From positions 1-64,000 of the forward strand of contig NZ_SHLX01000040.1 in assembly GCF_004764705.1 (NCBI RefSeq): a DNA stretch of 64,000 nt. The letters run 5' to 3'. This DNA is from Paenibacillus cymbidii (GTDB lineage: Bacteria > Bacillota > Bacilli > Paenibacillales > NBRC-103111). Position numbers and translations under genes: made by a program. Position 1 is the stretch's first letter, and each line of letters opens with the position of its first letter. Below, piece by piece: positions 48,948 to 57,864 of this stretch. The notes beneath the pieces were generated by a model, which had not been told where the DNA came from, did no database searches, and was given only the letters and a program-made list of their open reading frames with translations.

Positions 48948-51900
48948 TCAGTTCATGAACTCGGCGTATTGGAGCAGCTTGCGCAGCACAACAACCGCTT
49001 GGGCGCGCGTCGCATTGACGGCCGGTTCGAATGTAATATCGGTCATGCCGTTAATGATGCCCGCTTCCACCGACATGGCGACCGCCGCTTGCGCCCACGA
49101 GGAGATGAACGGCGCGTCCAGAAACACTTCCAATAGCTCGTCCTGACGGTCGCCGACGGCTGCTTCCTTCCCCGCCGCCCGGAGCGCCGATGCTACCATC
49201 ACCGCCATTTGCTCTCTTGTGATGTTGTCGTCCGGACCGAATCGCCCGTCGTCGTATCCCGAAACGATGCCCGCCTTGACCGCCGCGCCGACGGCGCCCG
49301 CATACCAGGCGCCTTGCGCCACGTCGAGAAAGTTCGCCGCATCGCGATTTTCCGCCATGCCGAGCGACCGGACGAGCAGCGACGTAAACTGCGCGCGCGT
49401 AATTTTATTGTCGGGGCCGAACTCGTCGTCGGAGATGCCTTTGACAATCAGCTTCGAAGCCAGCATCACGATATCGTCCTGCGCCCAATGGCCGTCCAGA
49501 TCGGCAAACGACTTCTCCGCCGTAACGACGACATACGTGCTGTTGCCCGGCCGTTTCATTACCGCCATCGGAGTGCCGCCCGGCGATTCGAACATCGTCG
49601 GTACGAAACTCAGTTCGCCCGTCTCGCGATCGACAATCGCCCCGGTCGCCCGAGCAGGGTCCACTTCCTCGTCAAGCGCAATCGTGCGGGTCATGTAGCC
49701 CCCGGCGAACGTTTTGACTTCGAGCGGCGTCTTGCCGGTGGCTTCGGCATACACGACAAAATCGTAGCTGCCGCTGACCGTCGTCGCTCCCGCCGCCGCT
49801 GCCTGATCGGCGATGCGCTGCGCTTCGTCGCCGGAAAGGAGTTCCGCCTGAATGACGATGCGCACATTTTTCGTTGCGACGCCCAGCGACTTCGCCAGGG
49901 CGTCGGGATCGATCGCACGAACGGGCAACTCGTAGCTGGCGGCGCCAAACGTTACTCGCACGACGGCGTCTGCCGATGCTTTGCGCCCGGCCGCCAAGGC
50001 GTCGCCCGCCAGCTCGATCCGTGCGGCGCCCGTCGAATCGTCGGCTTCAATCCGCAGCTTGTGGGAAATTCCGCTGCGTCCTTTCCAAGCATCGAATGCG
50101 CCGGTAAGCGTAGTCGCATCGATCGCTGCTTTGGCGTACGATTTGTTGCGCAGGCTGACCGGCGTCGAGGAAGCCGAAATCGTCACGCCATTGCTGGCGA
50201 CAGACAAATTGCCGCTCCCCGTCTGCTCCCCGTCCGTTTGCGTTTCGCCCGGATCCGCCGAGCCGTCTTCCGACGTCATGTTGGAAGCCTCTTCCTCGCT
50301 GAAGCTGTCCGCCGCGTTGCCGGCGGCGTCCTGAAGCTTCGTTTCGCCGCGGGAATAGCCGACGGTGACGGTTTGTTCCGACGTGACAGGAGACAGCAAA
50401 CGAATGCGTACTGCGTCCTCGACAATCGTGATCGACTGAATCGATCGCGCGATGCCGTTCACCGCAACGACGAACGAATTCGCAGCCGGTACGCTTGATG
50501 AGAGCAGCGGCTCGTCATAAACAAGCGTAAGCAAGGAGCCGTCGATTTCGTTCGAGCTCAGCGATGGCGCGGTATTGTCGACAAACAGCGAAGCATTCGA
50601 TTCCGCCGACACATTGCCGAGCTCGTCCACGACGAACAGCTTGTATTCGCCTTCGTCCGAAGGCGCCAGCATGCTGGTCGACGTTCCGCTCGCCGCTCTT
50701 GTCGTGGACGAATCCGGCGAAAATTCGGACGTCCCGGGCGACGCGAACCAGATCTGGTAGGCCGGATTGCCCGCGCTTGCGATGGCAACCGATGTGCCGC
50801 CTTTGCGCCACGTATTTTGCGGGAATACGTTGTTCTGCACCGTTGGCCCGGAATTGCGCACCGTCAGCGTCGCCGTCGATTCCGGCGATACGTTGCCGGC
50901 GGAGTCGCGTATAAACAGCTTGTACACGCCTTCGTTGTTCGGGGCCGCGATCGTGTTCGCCAGTCCGCTGTCCGCCATCGTCATTGTGTCGCTTTCATAG
51001 AACGACACGGCTCCCGAAGGAGCGAACCAAACTTCGTTGCTCGGGTCTCCCGAGCTGTTGATCGTCACGTCCGCCCCGCCTTGCCGCGTGATGCTGGCGG
51101 TGAATACGGCGTTCTGGTTGGATGGCGGCGCGTTGCTTACAGTCAGCGTCGCTGCCGAAGGCGCGGACACGCGGCCGAGCGAATCACGAATGTACAGCTT
51201 GTACGCCCCGTTCGTCGTCGGCGCATCGATGCCGGTAGCCGAACCGCTTGTCATTGTCATCGTCGTGCCGTTGTCCGTGAACGTCTTCGTTCCGTTCGGC
51301 GCAAACCACATTTCTTGCGACGGATCGCCTGTACCGGCGATGGAAACCCATGCGCCGCCGCGAACGCGGACGCTTGCGCCGAACACGGTGTCCTGGCTTG
51401 TCGGCACGGCGTTGTTCACCGTCAGCGTCGCCGTCGAAGGCGGCGACACGTTGCCGGCAGCGTCGACGACGTACAGCCTGTATACGCCTGCCGCGGAAGG
51501 AGCCGCAATCGTGCTGGCCGTTCCGCTTCCCGCCTTCGTCATGGTCGGACCGGCCACGAAAGCGGACGGCGCCTGTTCCGGCGCGAACCAGATCTGGTCG
51601 GTTGCATTGCCCGAACCGTATATCGCTACGGCTGCTCCGCCTTTCTGCAGCACGTTGTACGGAAATACCGCATTCTGGTTCGACGGCGGCGTATTGTCGA
51701 CCGTCAGCGTCGCGTTCGATGCCGCGGACTGGTTGCCCGCCGTGTCGAACACATACAGCTTGTACGCCCCTTCGACCGCCGGCGCCGCAATCGTTACGGC
51801 CGTGCCTGTCGCGCGCGTCATCGTCGGCCCTTCGGCGAATACGGTGGTACCTGCCGGCGCAAACCATACGAAGCCGCCCGCGTCTCCCGCGCTGCCGATT

Positions 51901-53504
51901 TTCACTGCGCCGCCGCTCGTTTTGGCCGTATTGGCGGAGAAGACGGTATTTTGATTCGTCGGCGGGGTATTGTCCACCGTCAGCGCCGCTGTCGAAGCCG
52001 GCGAAATGTCTCCCGCCGCCGTCTTGACGAAGAGCTTGTACGTGCCCGCCGTAGTTGGTGCGTTGATGGTTGTTGCCAAGCCGTCGGCCGCTTTCGTCAT
52101 GGTTGGGCCGGCGGTGAACGATTTCGCCGATGCGGGAGCGAACCAAATTTCGTTGGTTGCAACGTTCGAACTGACGATTGTTACGGGCGCCCCGCCCTTG
52201 ACGGTCCGGTTGCTGGCGAACACGGTATTTTGCACCGAACTGACGGAATTGTCTACGGTCAACGTAGCGGCCGATTCGGGAGATACGTTGCCGGCGGAGT
52301 CGACGATATACAGCTTGTACTGGCCGACTGTCGACGGTGCGAGGATCGTGGTCGCCGTGCCGCTTGCCGCTTTCGTTTTGGTCGGTCCCGCCGCAAAACT
52401 CGTCGTGCCCGCGGGCGCGAACCAAATTTGATTCGTTGTGTCGCCCGAACTGACGATCGTGACGGATGCCCCGCTTTTTTTGGAAACGTTGGCGGAGAAC
52501 ACAACATCCTGGTTCGTTGGCGACTGCCCGTCGACGGTCAATACCGCCTTGGATGGCGCAGAGACATTGCCCGCCTCGTCCAGCACGTACAGATTGTACA
52601 CGCCGTCGGTTCCCGGCGCCTTGATCGTCCTGGCGGTGCCGTTAGCCGCTTTCGTCATCGTCGGCCCTTCGGCGAACGAAGTGGTGCCTGCGGGAGCAAA
52701 CCACACGCTGTTCCCGATGACGCCGGAGCTGCTGAGCGGCACATCGCCGTTCGCTTTCTTCTTGACGCTGGCCGGAAACACCGTATTCTGATTCGTTGGC
52801 GGCGTGTTTTTGACGGTGAGGACGGCAGTCGAGGCTGGCGATACGTTGCCCACCTCATCGACGACATACACCCGGTAGGAGCCGGGGTTGGCGGGCGCCG
52901 ACATTTCCGTCGCATTGCCGGAAACGGACCGCGTCATGTTCGCAGCGGCCGCAAATTTGCTGGTGCCGGAAGGGGCGATCCAGATCGTGTTCGTTTCGTC
53001 GCCGGACGGGTTGATCGGCATCGTTGCTCCGCCCTTGACCATTCTGGCGGCAGAAAACACCACATTCTGCGTCGTCGGCGCATCGCTGTCGACCGTAAGC
53101 GTTGCGATCGAAGCGAGCGATGCCCTGCGGGCGGAATCGAGCACATACAGCTTATAGGTACCGGATCGGCTCGGCGCATTGATTTTTGTCGCTACGCCGT
53201 TCGTCGCTCTCGTCATTGTGACGCCGGCTACAAAACTGGTCGTCCCCGCCGGCGCAAACCAGATCTGGTTCGACGATACGCCGGAGCTGGCGATGGTGAC
53301 GGACGTGCCGCCCTTTACTTTCAAATCGGCCGCGAATACGGCGTCCTGGCTTGTCGGCCCGCCTTCCGCAAAAGCGACCTGCGTGCCGATCGACGGCAGC
53401 GGCGTTATGGCCGAGCCGGCGACAACAATCGCCAGCAGCGCTTTGGCGCAACAAGCGGTTAATCCGCTTGCCTGTTTTCGTTTCGTCATCGTACTGATCC
53501 CCAT
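48948..53504 (-). CDS. S-layer-type protein: ten tandem repeats, SwmB-like domain, three SLH domains
   Basis: 1518 residues from the ATG at 53504 (a second ATG at 53489 is possible; neither ribosome site is strong). A signal peptide ends near VAFA-EG (about 46). Residues 50-975 are ten repeats of about 92 residues with the shared pattern P(T/S)NQN.VF, IWFAP.GT..F, MT.A..G, I.AP and YKLYV.D.AGN.S. A SwmB-like domain (about 975-1080, LTLVYDEPL, VTVGYSRG) follows, then a linker domain, and finally three SLH domains (about 1333-1518; GHWAQDDIV, AWYAGAVGAAVKAGIVSGY, SSWAQAAVAMSVEAGIINGM). SLH domains bind pyruvylated cell-wall polymer. The repeat module is not a family I can name; it may be an Ig-like adhesive unit. 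Confidence 0.88.
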   Translation of the reverse strand: MGISTMTKRKQASGLTACCAKALLAIVVAGSAITPLPSIGTQVAFAEGGPTSQDAVFAADLKVKGGTSVTIASSGVSSNQIWFAPAGTTSFVAGVTMTRATNGVATKINAPSRSGTYKLYVLDSARRASLASIATLTVDSDAPTTQNVVFSAARMVKGGATMPINPSGDETNTIWIAPSGTSKFAAAANMTRSVSGNATEMSAPANPGSYRVYVVDEVGNVSPASTAVLTVKNTPPTNQNTVFPASVKKKANGDVPLSSSGVIGNSVWFAPAGTTSFAEGPTMTKAANGTARTIKAPGTDGVYNLYVLDEAGNVSAPSKAVLTVDGQSPTNQDVVFSANVSKKSGASVTIVSSGDTTNQIWFAPAGTTSFAAGPTKTKAASGTATTILAPSTVGQYKLYIVDSAGNVSPESAATLTVDNSVSSVQNTVFASNRTVKGGAPVTIVSSNVATNEIWFAPASAKSFTAGPTMTKAADGLATTINAPTTAGTYKLFVKTAAGDISPASTAALTVDNTPPTNQNTVFSANTAKTSGGAVKIGSAGDAGGFVWFAPAGTTVFAEGPTMTRATGTAVTIAAPAVEGAYKLYVFDTAGNQSAASNATLTVDNTPPSNQNAVFPYNVLQKGGAAVAIYGSGNATDQIWFAPEQAPSAFVAGPTMTKAGSGTASTIAAPSAAGVYRLYVVDAAGNVSPPSTATLTVNNAVPTSQDTVFGASVRVRGGAWVSIAGTGDPSQEMWFAPNGTKTFTDNGTTMTMTSGSATGIDAPTTNGAYKLYIRDSLGRVSAPSAATLTVSNAPPSNQNAVFTASITRQGGADVTINSSGDPSNEVWFAPSGAVSFYESDTMTMADSGLANTIAAPNNEGVYKLFIRDSAGNVSPESTATLTVRNSGPTVQNNVFPQNTWRKGGTSVAIASAGNPAYQIWFASPGTSEFSPDSSTTRAASGTSTSMLAPSDEGEYKLFVVDELGNVSAESNASLFVDNTAPSLSSNEIDGSLLTLVYDEPLLSSSVPAANSFVVAVNGIARSIQSITIVEDAVRIRLLSPVTSEQTVTVGYSRGETKLQDAAGNAADSFSEEEASNMTSEDGSADPGETQTDGEQTGSGNLSVASNGVTISASSTPVSLRNKSYAKAAIDATTLTGAFDAWKGRSGISHKLRIEADDSTGAARIELAGDALAAGRKASADAVVRVTFGAASYELPVRAIDPDALAKSLGVATKNVRIVIQAELLSGDEAQRIADQAAAAGATTVSGSYDFVVYAEATGKTPLEVKTFAGGYMTRTIALDEEVDPARATGAIVDRETGELSFVPTMFESPGGTPMAVMKRPGNSTYVVVTAEKSFADLDGHWAQDDIVMLASKLIVKGISDDEFGPDNKITRAQFTSLLVRSLGMAENRDAANFLDVAQGAWYAGAVGAAVKAGIVSGYDDGRFGPDDNITREQMAVMVASALRAAGKEAAVGDRQDELLEVFLDAPFISSWAQAAVAMSVEAGIINGMTDITFEPAVNATRAQAVVVLRKLLQYAEFMN
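50580..53357 (-). repeat. Ten coding repeats of about 92 codons
   Basis: Diverged tandem units of about 276-282 bp inside the S-layer-type gene. They share the core IWFAP and the closing ATLTVDN but are well separated in sequence, so the array is old, unlike the recent FN3 duplication at 1.8-2.4 kb. Confidence 0.85.
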
Positions 53505-53621
53505 GCTTTCTTTGTGAGGTAGAAATGTTTCGCAATCGTTACGATTCGACACGGGATGGCGAAAATCCTGCCGGTTAGGGGAAAGGGTGAGTCTCTTTTC
53601 CTAGTTGGGATAGTAAGAGCG

Positions 53622-53689
53622 GTGAGGGCATGCCGGATTGGCAAGGCCGTGAGGGCATGCCGGATTGGCAAGGCCGTGAGGGCATGCCG
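53622..53689. repeat. 27-bp tandem repeat, 2.5 copies
   Basis: Units at 53622, 53649 and 53676 (partial), each GTGAGGGCATGCC followed by GGATTGGCAAGGCC, identical in sequence. Confidence 0.9.
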
Positions 53690-53725
53690 CTGCGCGGGAG
53701 GGTTGGTCCTCCGATCGCTCCTTGT

Positions 53726-53768
53726 TTTCGGATGGATCTGAACAATATTCAGCGGTTTCCATCCGAAA
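53726..53768. repeat. Hairpin TTTCGGATGG, copy 2
   Basis: TTTCGGATGG (53726-53735) pairs with CCATCCGAAA (53759-53768), with inner arms CTGAA and TTCAG. It is related to the hairpin at 27162-27211. Confidence 0.7.
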
Positions 53769-54200
53769 GCCAAAGGCGACCACTATCGTTTCTCCGGACC
53801 AACCCTCCCGCTCCGCTCCCGTTCCTCACCCTTTTTTTGCAGTACACAAATGCTCGCTCTGCTGCCCGCTTTCGCACATGTGTCTCACCTGATCCTTCAC
53901 CGGATCGTTGTGAAATCGTCGGACACCCTCCCCGCGGTGCTCACTTTTCAAACAGCCGCACAAAAAACTGGCACCTCGATGAGCGCCGATTATGGCTTAA
54001 GCGTAAAAATACTCAACCACGGCCTGAAAGGTCCGTTCTATATTTTAAGTGTAAAAAAGCATTGAAATCCATAGAATATGCCCATTTATTGGAATTCACA
54101 AGGATATTAAGTGCGCTTATACAGTTAAGCCGTTTAAATCTGCTGTTAGGTGCGAATTTCAGTGTATTAATGCAGTAAAATTTGTGGTTATCGTGGTATG

Positions 54201-54350
54201 GTTGTTGGGTTAGGGTATGGTTGTGGTTTGGGTTGCGGTTTGGGTTGCGGTTCGGGTTGCGGTTCGGGTTGTGGTTCGGGTTGTGGTTCGGGTTGTGGTT
54301 CGGGTTGCGGTTGCGGTTCGGGTTGTGGTTCGGGTTGCGGTTGTGGTGTG
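54201..54350. repeat. G-rich dodecamer satellite
   Basis: About twelve consecutive units of GGTTYGGGTTGY (for example GGTTCGGGTTGT). The G-rich strand carries many GG and GGG runs at short intervals and could fold into G-quadruplexes. Confidence 0.85.
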
Positions 54351-54355
54351 AATTT

Positions 54356-54424
54356 GCTTCTGCTTCTGCTTCTGCTTCTGGTTCTGCTTCTGGTTCTGCT
54401 TCCGGTTCTTCTTCTGCTTCCGGC
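54356..54424. repeat. TTCTGC hexamer satellite
   Basis: Runs of TTCTGC with variants TTCTGG and TTCCGG, directly following the G-rich satellite. Confidence 0.8.
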
Positions 54425-54548
54425 AATGTCCACTAAATAAAACAAAACAAGTAAGGTACCCGTTAAAAAACGGATGCACACCATGCACCCGCCCACCTAA
54501 TACGAATAAAAGCTGATTGAACCGTCCGAAACACACTTCACCCAACAA

Positions 54549-54740
54549 AATAGCCCACAAAAAATGGCCTATTCGCACCTTTTTACCGGCTCGGGCGAAA
54601 ATAGCCAGTGAAAACACTGGTTATTGCGACCGATCAGCCGCAAAATGGTACGTTTCAAAGAAATAGCCAGTGAAATCACTGGCTATTTCTTTACTCGCGG
54701 CCATTTCGGGCGTAATAGCCAATAAAACATGGCCTATTTC
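54549..54740. repeat. Cluster 2 of AAATAGCC palindromic repeats
   Basis: Hairpins at about 54549-54573, 54600-54625, 54661-54688 and 54714-54739. The third is perfect: AAATAGCCAGTGA, AA, TCACTGGCTATTT. They are the same family as 26937-27128, with the same spacing of roughly 50-60 bp. Confidence 0.8.
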
Positions 54741-54845
54741 GATCACGCTGCTGCAAAACCACCGGCTTACGGGCCGGCTACCGCACCGCAACCGGCCGGG
54801 CGCCCGCACCAACCAACCGCGCCAACCGCCCCGACCATTCGGCGC

Positions 54846-56117
54846 TTACGCCTTCGCCGCCGGCTTATACAGGCGGACATCGCCCGCCTGCAGCCGCTCG
54901 TGCAGCTTCTCGATCGAAACGCTCCGCGTATCGCAGCCATCCGCCAGCGCAAGGGACGCGGCGATGCCGGCCGCCTGACCGAGCGCGTAACACGTCGGCT
55001 GCACGCGCATCGACGACATCGCGACATGGGTCGCCGAAATGCTGCGTCCGGCCACAAGCAAGTTCGTCAGCTCCGACGGCACCATGCAGCGATACGGAAT
55101 GTCGTAGCCGCTGACGTGGCGTTCGTCGGTCGTCTTGCTCCCGTCGGGGCTGTGAATGTCGATCTCGTAATTCGTCTGCGCCACCACATCGGCAAACCGC
55201 CGGCCTTCCACCACATCCTGCTCGGTCAGTGTGTACAGTCCCCGGATCTGATTCGTTTCCCGCACGCCGACCTGATTCGCGACATGAGCAAGCGCATATG
55301 TCTCGAATCCGTTGCGCTGCAAGTAGTTCGCAACGGAAAACACCTGGCGAAGCGCCTCCGCCTCGGCAAAGTTGATATCCTCGATTTTCGCGCCGTTGCC
55401 TTTCACCCGCGTCATGTTCACCAGCAATTGCCCGTCCTTGTTGCGCTCCCAGTACAAGCGCCGCCCTTGCGGCAGCTCGGACACGTCCTCATACCGGTAA
55501 CAGCCCTCCGGAAGGATCGGCACCACCGGCTTGCCGGTGTTCTGCATCATGAACATCAGCGTCATCGGCTGCGTCAGCCCGTCCTCCTCGCGGCCGGACG
55601 TATACGGCACCCCGGCGTCGATCGCCACCCGCGCGTCCCCGGTGCAATCGATGAATTGCGCCGCCTCGAAAGCCCGCAGCCCTTCCCGCGTAGACGCGAT
55701 AACCGCCTGCAGACGCTCCCCTTCCTTCACGGCGCCGATAAATTCGGTGTGGTAGATGACGCGCACGCCTTCTTTTTTCATTTTCTCGTTAAAATAATAC
55801 CGCAACAAAAACGGCGAGTACTGCGGAGCGATCGACGTGTCGTGCCCTTCCGGCAAATATTCCGCCAGCACCTCGCGAATGATTTCCCGATACAGCCCCG
55901 TCACATTCCCGATCGGCATAAAAATGCTCACATTGCCCAGCGTCCCCATGCCGCCGAGTTGAGCCGATTTTTCCAGCAGGATGACGTTCCGCCCGCAGCG
56001 CGCCGCGCTGATCGCCGCCGCCGTTCCCGCCGGCCCCCCGCCGATCACGACAACATCCGCCCGGTCGTAGGTTGCAATGCTTCTGTGAAAATCGTAACCA
56101 CCACGCTTATCCGCCAT
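54846..56117 (-). CDS. FAD-dependent oxidoreductase
   Basis: 423 residues of the FAD-dependent oxidoreductase family (PF12831 type). The dinucleotide-binding motif VVVIGGGPAGTAAAISAARCG (split here by the conserved Gly-x-Gly) lies at about 23-43, LLEKSAQLGGMGT follows, and the C-terminal FAD motif appears in LLVAGRSISATHVAMSS. The substrate is unknown; relatives act on sugar-like or steroid-like molecules. ATG at 56117 follows GGAGGAG by nine bases. A 94-bp tandem duplication with strong hairpins lies 44 bp upstream. An AraC gene on the same strand precedes it and may control it. Confidence 0.85.
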   Translation of the reverse strand: MADKRGGYDFHRSIATYDRADVVVIGGGPAGTAAAISAARCGRNVILLEKSAQLGGMGTLGNVSIFMPIGNVTGLYREIIREVLAEYLPEGHDTSIAPQYSPFLLRYYFNEKMKKEGVRVIYHTEFIGAVKEGERLQAVIASTREGLRAFEAAQFIDCTGDARVAIDAGVPYTSGREEDGLTQPMTLMFMMQNTGKPVVPILPEGCYRYEDVSELPQGRRLYWERNKDGQLLVNMTRVKGNGAKIEDINFAEAEALRQVFSVANYLQRNGFETYALAHVANQVGVRETNQIRGLYTLTEQDVVEGRRFADVVAQTNYEIDIHSPDGSKTTDERHVSGYDIPYRCMVPSELTNLLVAGRSISATHVAMSSMRVQPTCYALGQAAGIAASLALADGCDTRSVSIEKLHERLQAGDVRLYKPAAKA

Positions 56118-56160
56118 TGTTGATTCCTCCTCCACACGATGAAATCCATGCTCCTGCGCA

Positions 56161-56359
56161 TAGTTCCATTACCGCATTGGACCGCATCTCAGGTCCAATC
56201 GGCAATGAAGGTTACCTCTAGCGCCGGGCCAACTTCGCTGACTTACATCGATCATAGTTTCATTACCGCATTGGACCGCATCTCAGGTCCAATCGGCAAT
56301 GAAGGTTACCTCTAGCGCCGGGCCAACTTCGCTGACTTACATCGATCATAGTTTCATTA
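56161..56359. repeat. 94-bp perfect tandem duplication containing a long hairpin
   Basis: Units at 56161-56254 and 56255-56348, plus eleven bases of a third, identical except for one base near the start (TAGTTCC versus TAGTTTC). Each has inverted arms ATTGGACC and GGTCCAAT around GCATCTCA, extended outward by CATT.CCG and CGG.AATG. It sits between the AraC gene and the oxidoreductase gene. The remaining bases of the 308-bp gap hold no gene. Confidence 0.9.
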
Positions 56360-56425
56360 TAGAAGGAGGCTTGCGGCTTGGCGTTGTCAAATCGTGGCGA
56401 ATATTTATCAAAACGAGCGGCCCGC

Positions 56426-57289
56426 CTATTGCTGCTGTTGTCTCGTTTTGCCCGGCGGGTATCCGATGTGCTGCTTGTACATTTTTGAAAAATGATGCAC
56501 GCTCGAAAAGCCGCAGCTCTCCGCGATCGCCTGAAGCGGCAGGTCTGTGGCGCCAAGCAGCTCCGTAGCATATTGCAAGCGCAGCTTGAGCAAATATTGA
56601 TGCGGCGGCAACCCGAACTTGCGGCGAAAGCGGTGGGTAAAGGAGGAAGGAGACATCAGTGCCTTGCGGGCCATCTCTTCGACGGACAGCGGTTCCGACA
56701 ATCGGTACTGCATGTAGGACGGCACCCATTGCAGCGAGTTGCCTCTCGTATTCGGAGCAGCATACGTTTTCACCAAATAAAGCACAATTTCCATCGCATG
56801 CAGCTGCGCCTGGAGCTGGTCCACGGCGTTGCCGCCATGCCGGTGCGCAACAAGCTTGCGCATCGTTTCCGCGAGCCACTCCGAACCCGGCGGCTGCGGC
56901 ACAGGCGGGATGACGATATCGGCAAAACGCACCAAACCGGGCTGCAAACCGGCGGCATCCACCGCCTTGCCCGGCTCGACCGGCACAAGCAGACCGGGCC
57001 TGGGGCTTGCCGCTGACGGGAACCAGTCCATGTGCAGCGACAACAGCTCCACATCTCCCTCCGCCTCGAACCGGTGGACGGTGCCGGGCTCCACGAAGCA
57101 AAATTGCCCCGTCTCCACGGTATGCGCTTCGTCATTCTCCATGACCAGACGGCAAGTCCCCTCCAGAACATAGAGGAGCAAGTAGTCCGTGATAATTCTT
57201 AGCGGCGTCCGCCAGTTGTGAAATTGAAGCTGGTCCGCAAAACGAATATACGGCTGCAGCTCCTGATCCAAAATCGAATCGGCCGGCAT
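56426..57289 (-). CDS. AraC family regulator
   Basis: 287 residues. An N-terminal cupin sensor (about 25-90, LLLYVLEGTCRLVMEND, FVEPGTVHRFEA) and two C-terminal helix-turn-helix motifs (SVEEMARKALMSPSSFTHRF and LQAIAESCGFSSVHHFSKMY) are present. It lies 18 bp behind a MarR gene on the same strand and upstream of the FAD oxidoreductase, which is its likely target. A Gln-rich end (RQQQQ) closes the protein. Confidence 0.9.
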   Translation of the reverse strand: MPADSILDQELQPYIRFADQLQFHNWRTPLRIITDYLLLYVLEGTCRLVMENDEAHTVETGQFCFVEPGTVHRFEAEGDVELLSLHMDWFPSAASPRPGLLVPVEPGKAVDAAGLQPGLVRFADIVIPPVPQPPGSEWLAETMRKLVAHRHGGNAVDQLQAQLHAMEIVLYLVKTYAAPNTRGNSLQWVPSYMQYRLSEPLSVEEMARKALMSPSSFTHRFRRKFGLPPHQYLLKLRLQYATELLGATDLPLQAIAESCGFSSVHHFSKMYKQHIGYPPGKTRQQQQ

Positions 57290-57307
57290 GCGATAATCCC
57301 CGTTCTG

Positions 57308-57745
57308 TCAATTGGCGATCTTGCCGAGCAAATAAACGAGCACCTGCTGGTTGTGCGACGAAATCCGGTTCAGGTACGATTCCAGAAACGATTGCCGCAC
57401 CTGGATGCCGCGCGCACACTCGGATTGGCCGAGCTCCGTCACGACGACCCACACGATGCGCCGGTCCTTGTCGTCGCGTTCGCGCACGATCAGCCCGCCT
57501 TTCTCCATCCGGTCGAGCAGCGTCGTAATCGCCGCCGGCGTCGTTTCCAGGTGGGCGATAAAGTCGGACGGCTTCATCTTGTCGCCGGACAACAGCAGCT
57601 CCAGCACGTTCAGTTGGCCTTCCGTCAGCGTGGGGGCCAGCTTCTCTTCCATATGGGCGTGCAAATCTTTCGACAGCTTGGACCAGAGCCGGGCGAATTC
57701 TTTGGTTACCAATGCGATCACTCCGTATCGTTCGGTTTCCTTCAT
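57308..57745 (-). CDS. MarR family transcriptional regulator
   Basis: 145 residues, winged helix of MarR type. The core reads LTEGQLNVLELLLSGDKMKP, SDFIAHLETTPAAITTLLDR (recognition helix) and the wing RERDDKDRRIVWV. A near-perfect inverted repeat lies 38 bp upstream, covering a promoter candidate, so autorepression is likely. It is divergent from a small gene of unknown function and may control it. The ligand is unknown. Confidence 0.92.
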   Translation of the reverse strand: MKETERYGVIALVTKEFARLWSKLSKDLHAHMEEKLAPTLTEGQLNVLELLLSGDKMKPSDFIAHLETTPAAITTLLDRMEKGGLIVRERDDKDRRIVWVVVTELGQSECARGIQVRQSFLESYLNRISSHNQQVLVYLLGKIAN

Positions 57746-57782
57746 TATAACATTGACTTCGCCTCGTTTGAAGCTTAGGTTG

Positions 57783-57806
57783 GTTAATACTTTATTACAT
57801 TAACCG
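57783..57806. promoter_or_regulatory. MarR-type operator between divergent genes
   Basis: GGTTAAT (57783-57789) and ATTAACC (57800-57806) form an inverted repeat spaced by ten bases. On the minus strand it lies in a promoter candidate TTGTAT, 17 bp, TATTAA. Confidence 0.65.
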
Positions 57807-57864
57807 ATACAATCAATCACCGTTTGACAGCGTTCTACATACAATGAACGAGGAGTTGATCGCC

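Larger units (their letters stand above)
53505..54845. other. Repeat-rich intergenic spacer 2
   Basis: About 1.34 kb without a convincing gene. It contains a 27-bp tandem repeat, a hairpin with arms TTTCGGATGG, an AT-rich stretch (about 53850-54180), a G-rich dodecamer satellite, a TTCTGC hexamer satellite and a second cluster of AAATAGCC palindromes. Open frames here consist of repeat-driven codons. Confidence 0.8.

Noticed and set aside
50817..53462. An 881-codon open frame antisense to the S-layer-type gene
   Set aside because: Arg/Gly-rich translation that mirrors the coding repeats; the opposite strand encodes SLH domains and a signal peptide.
54013..54436. Open frames on both strands over the satellites (Asn-Pro-Asn-His or Gly-Cys-Gly type repeats)
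   Set aside because: The codons follow the dodecamer and hexamer repeats on both strands, there is no ribosome site, and the composition is fully explained by the DNA repeat.
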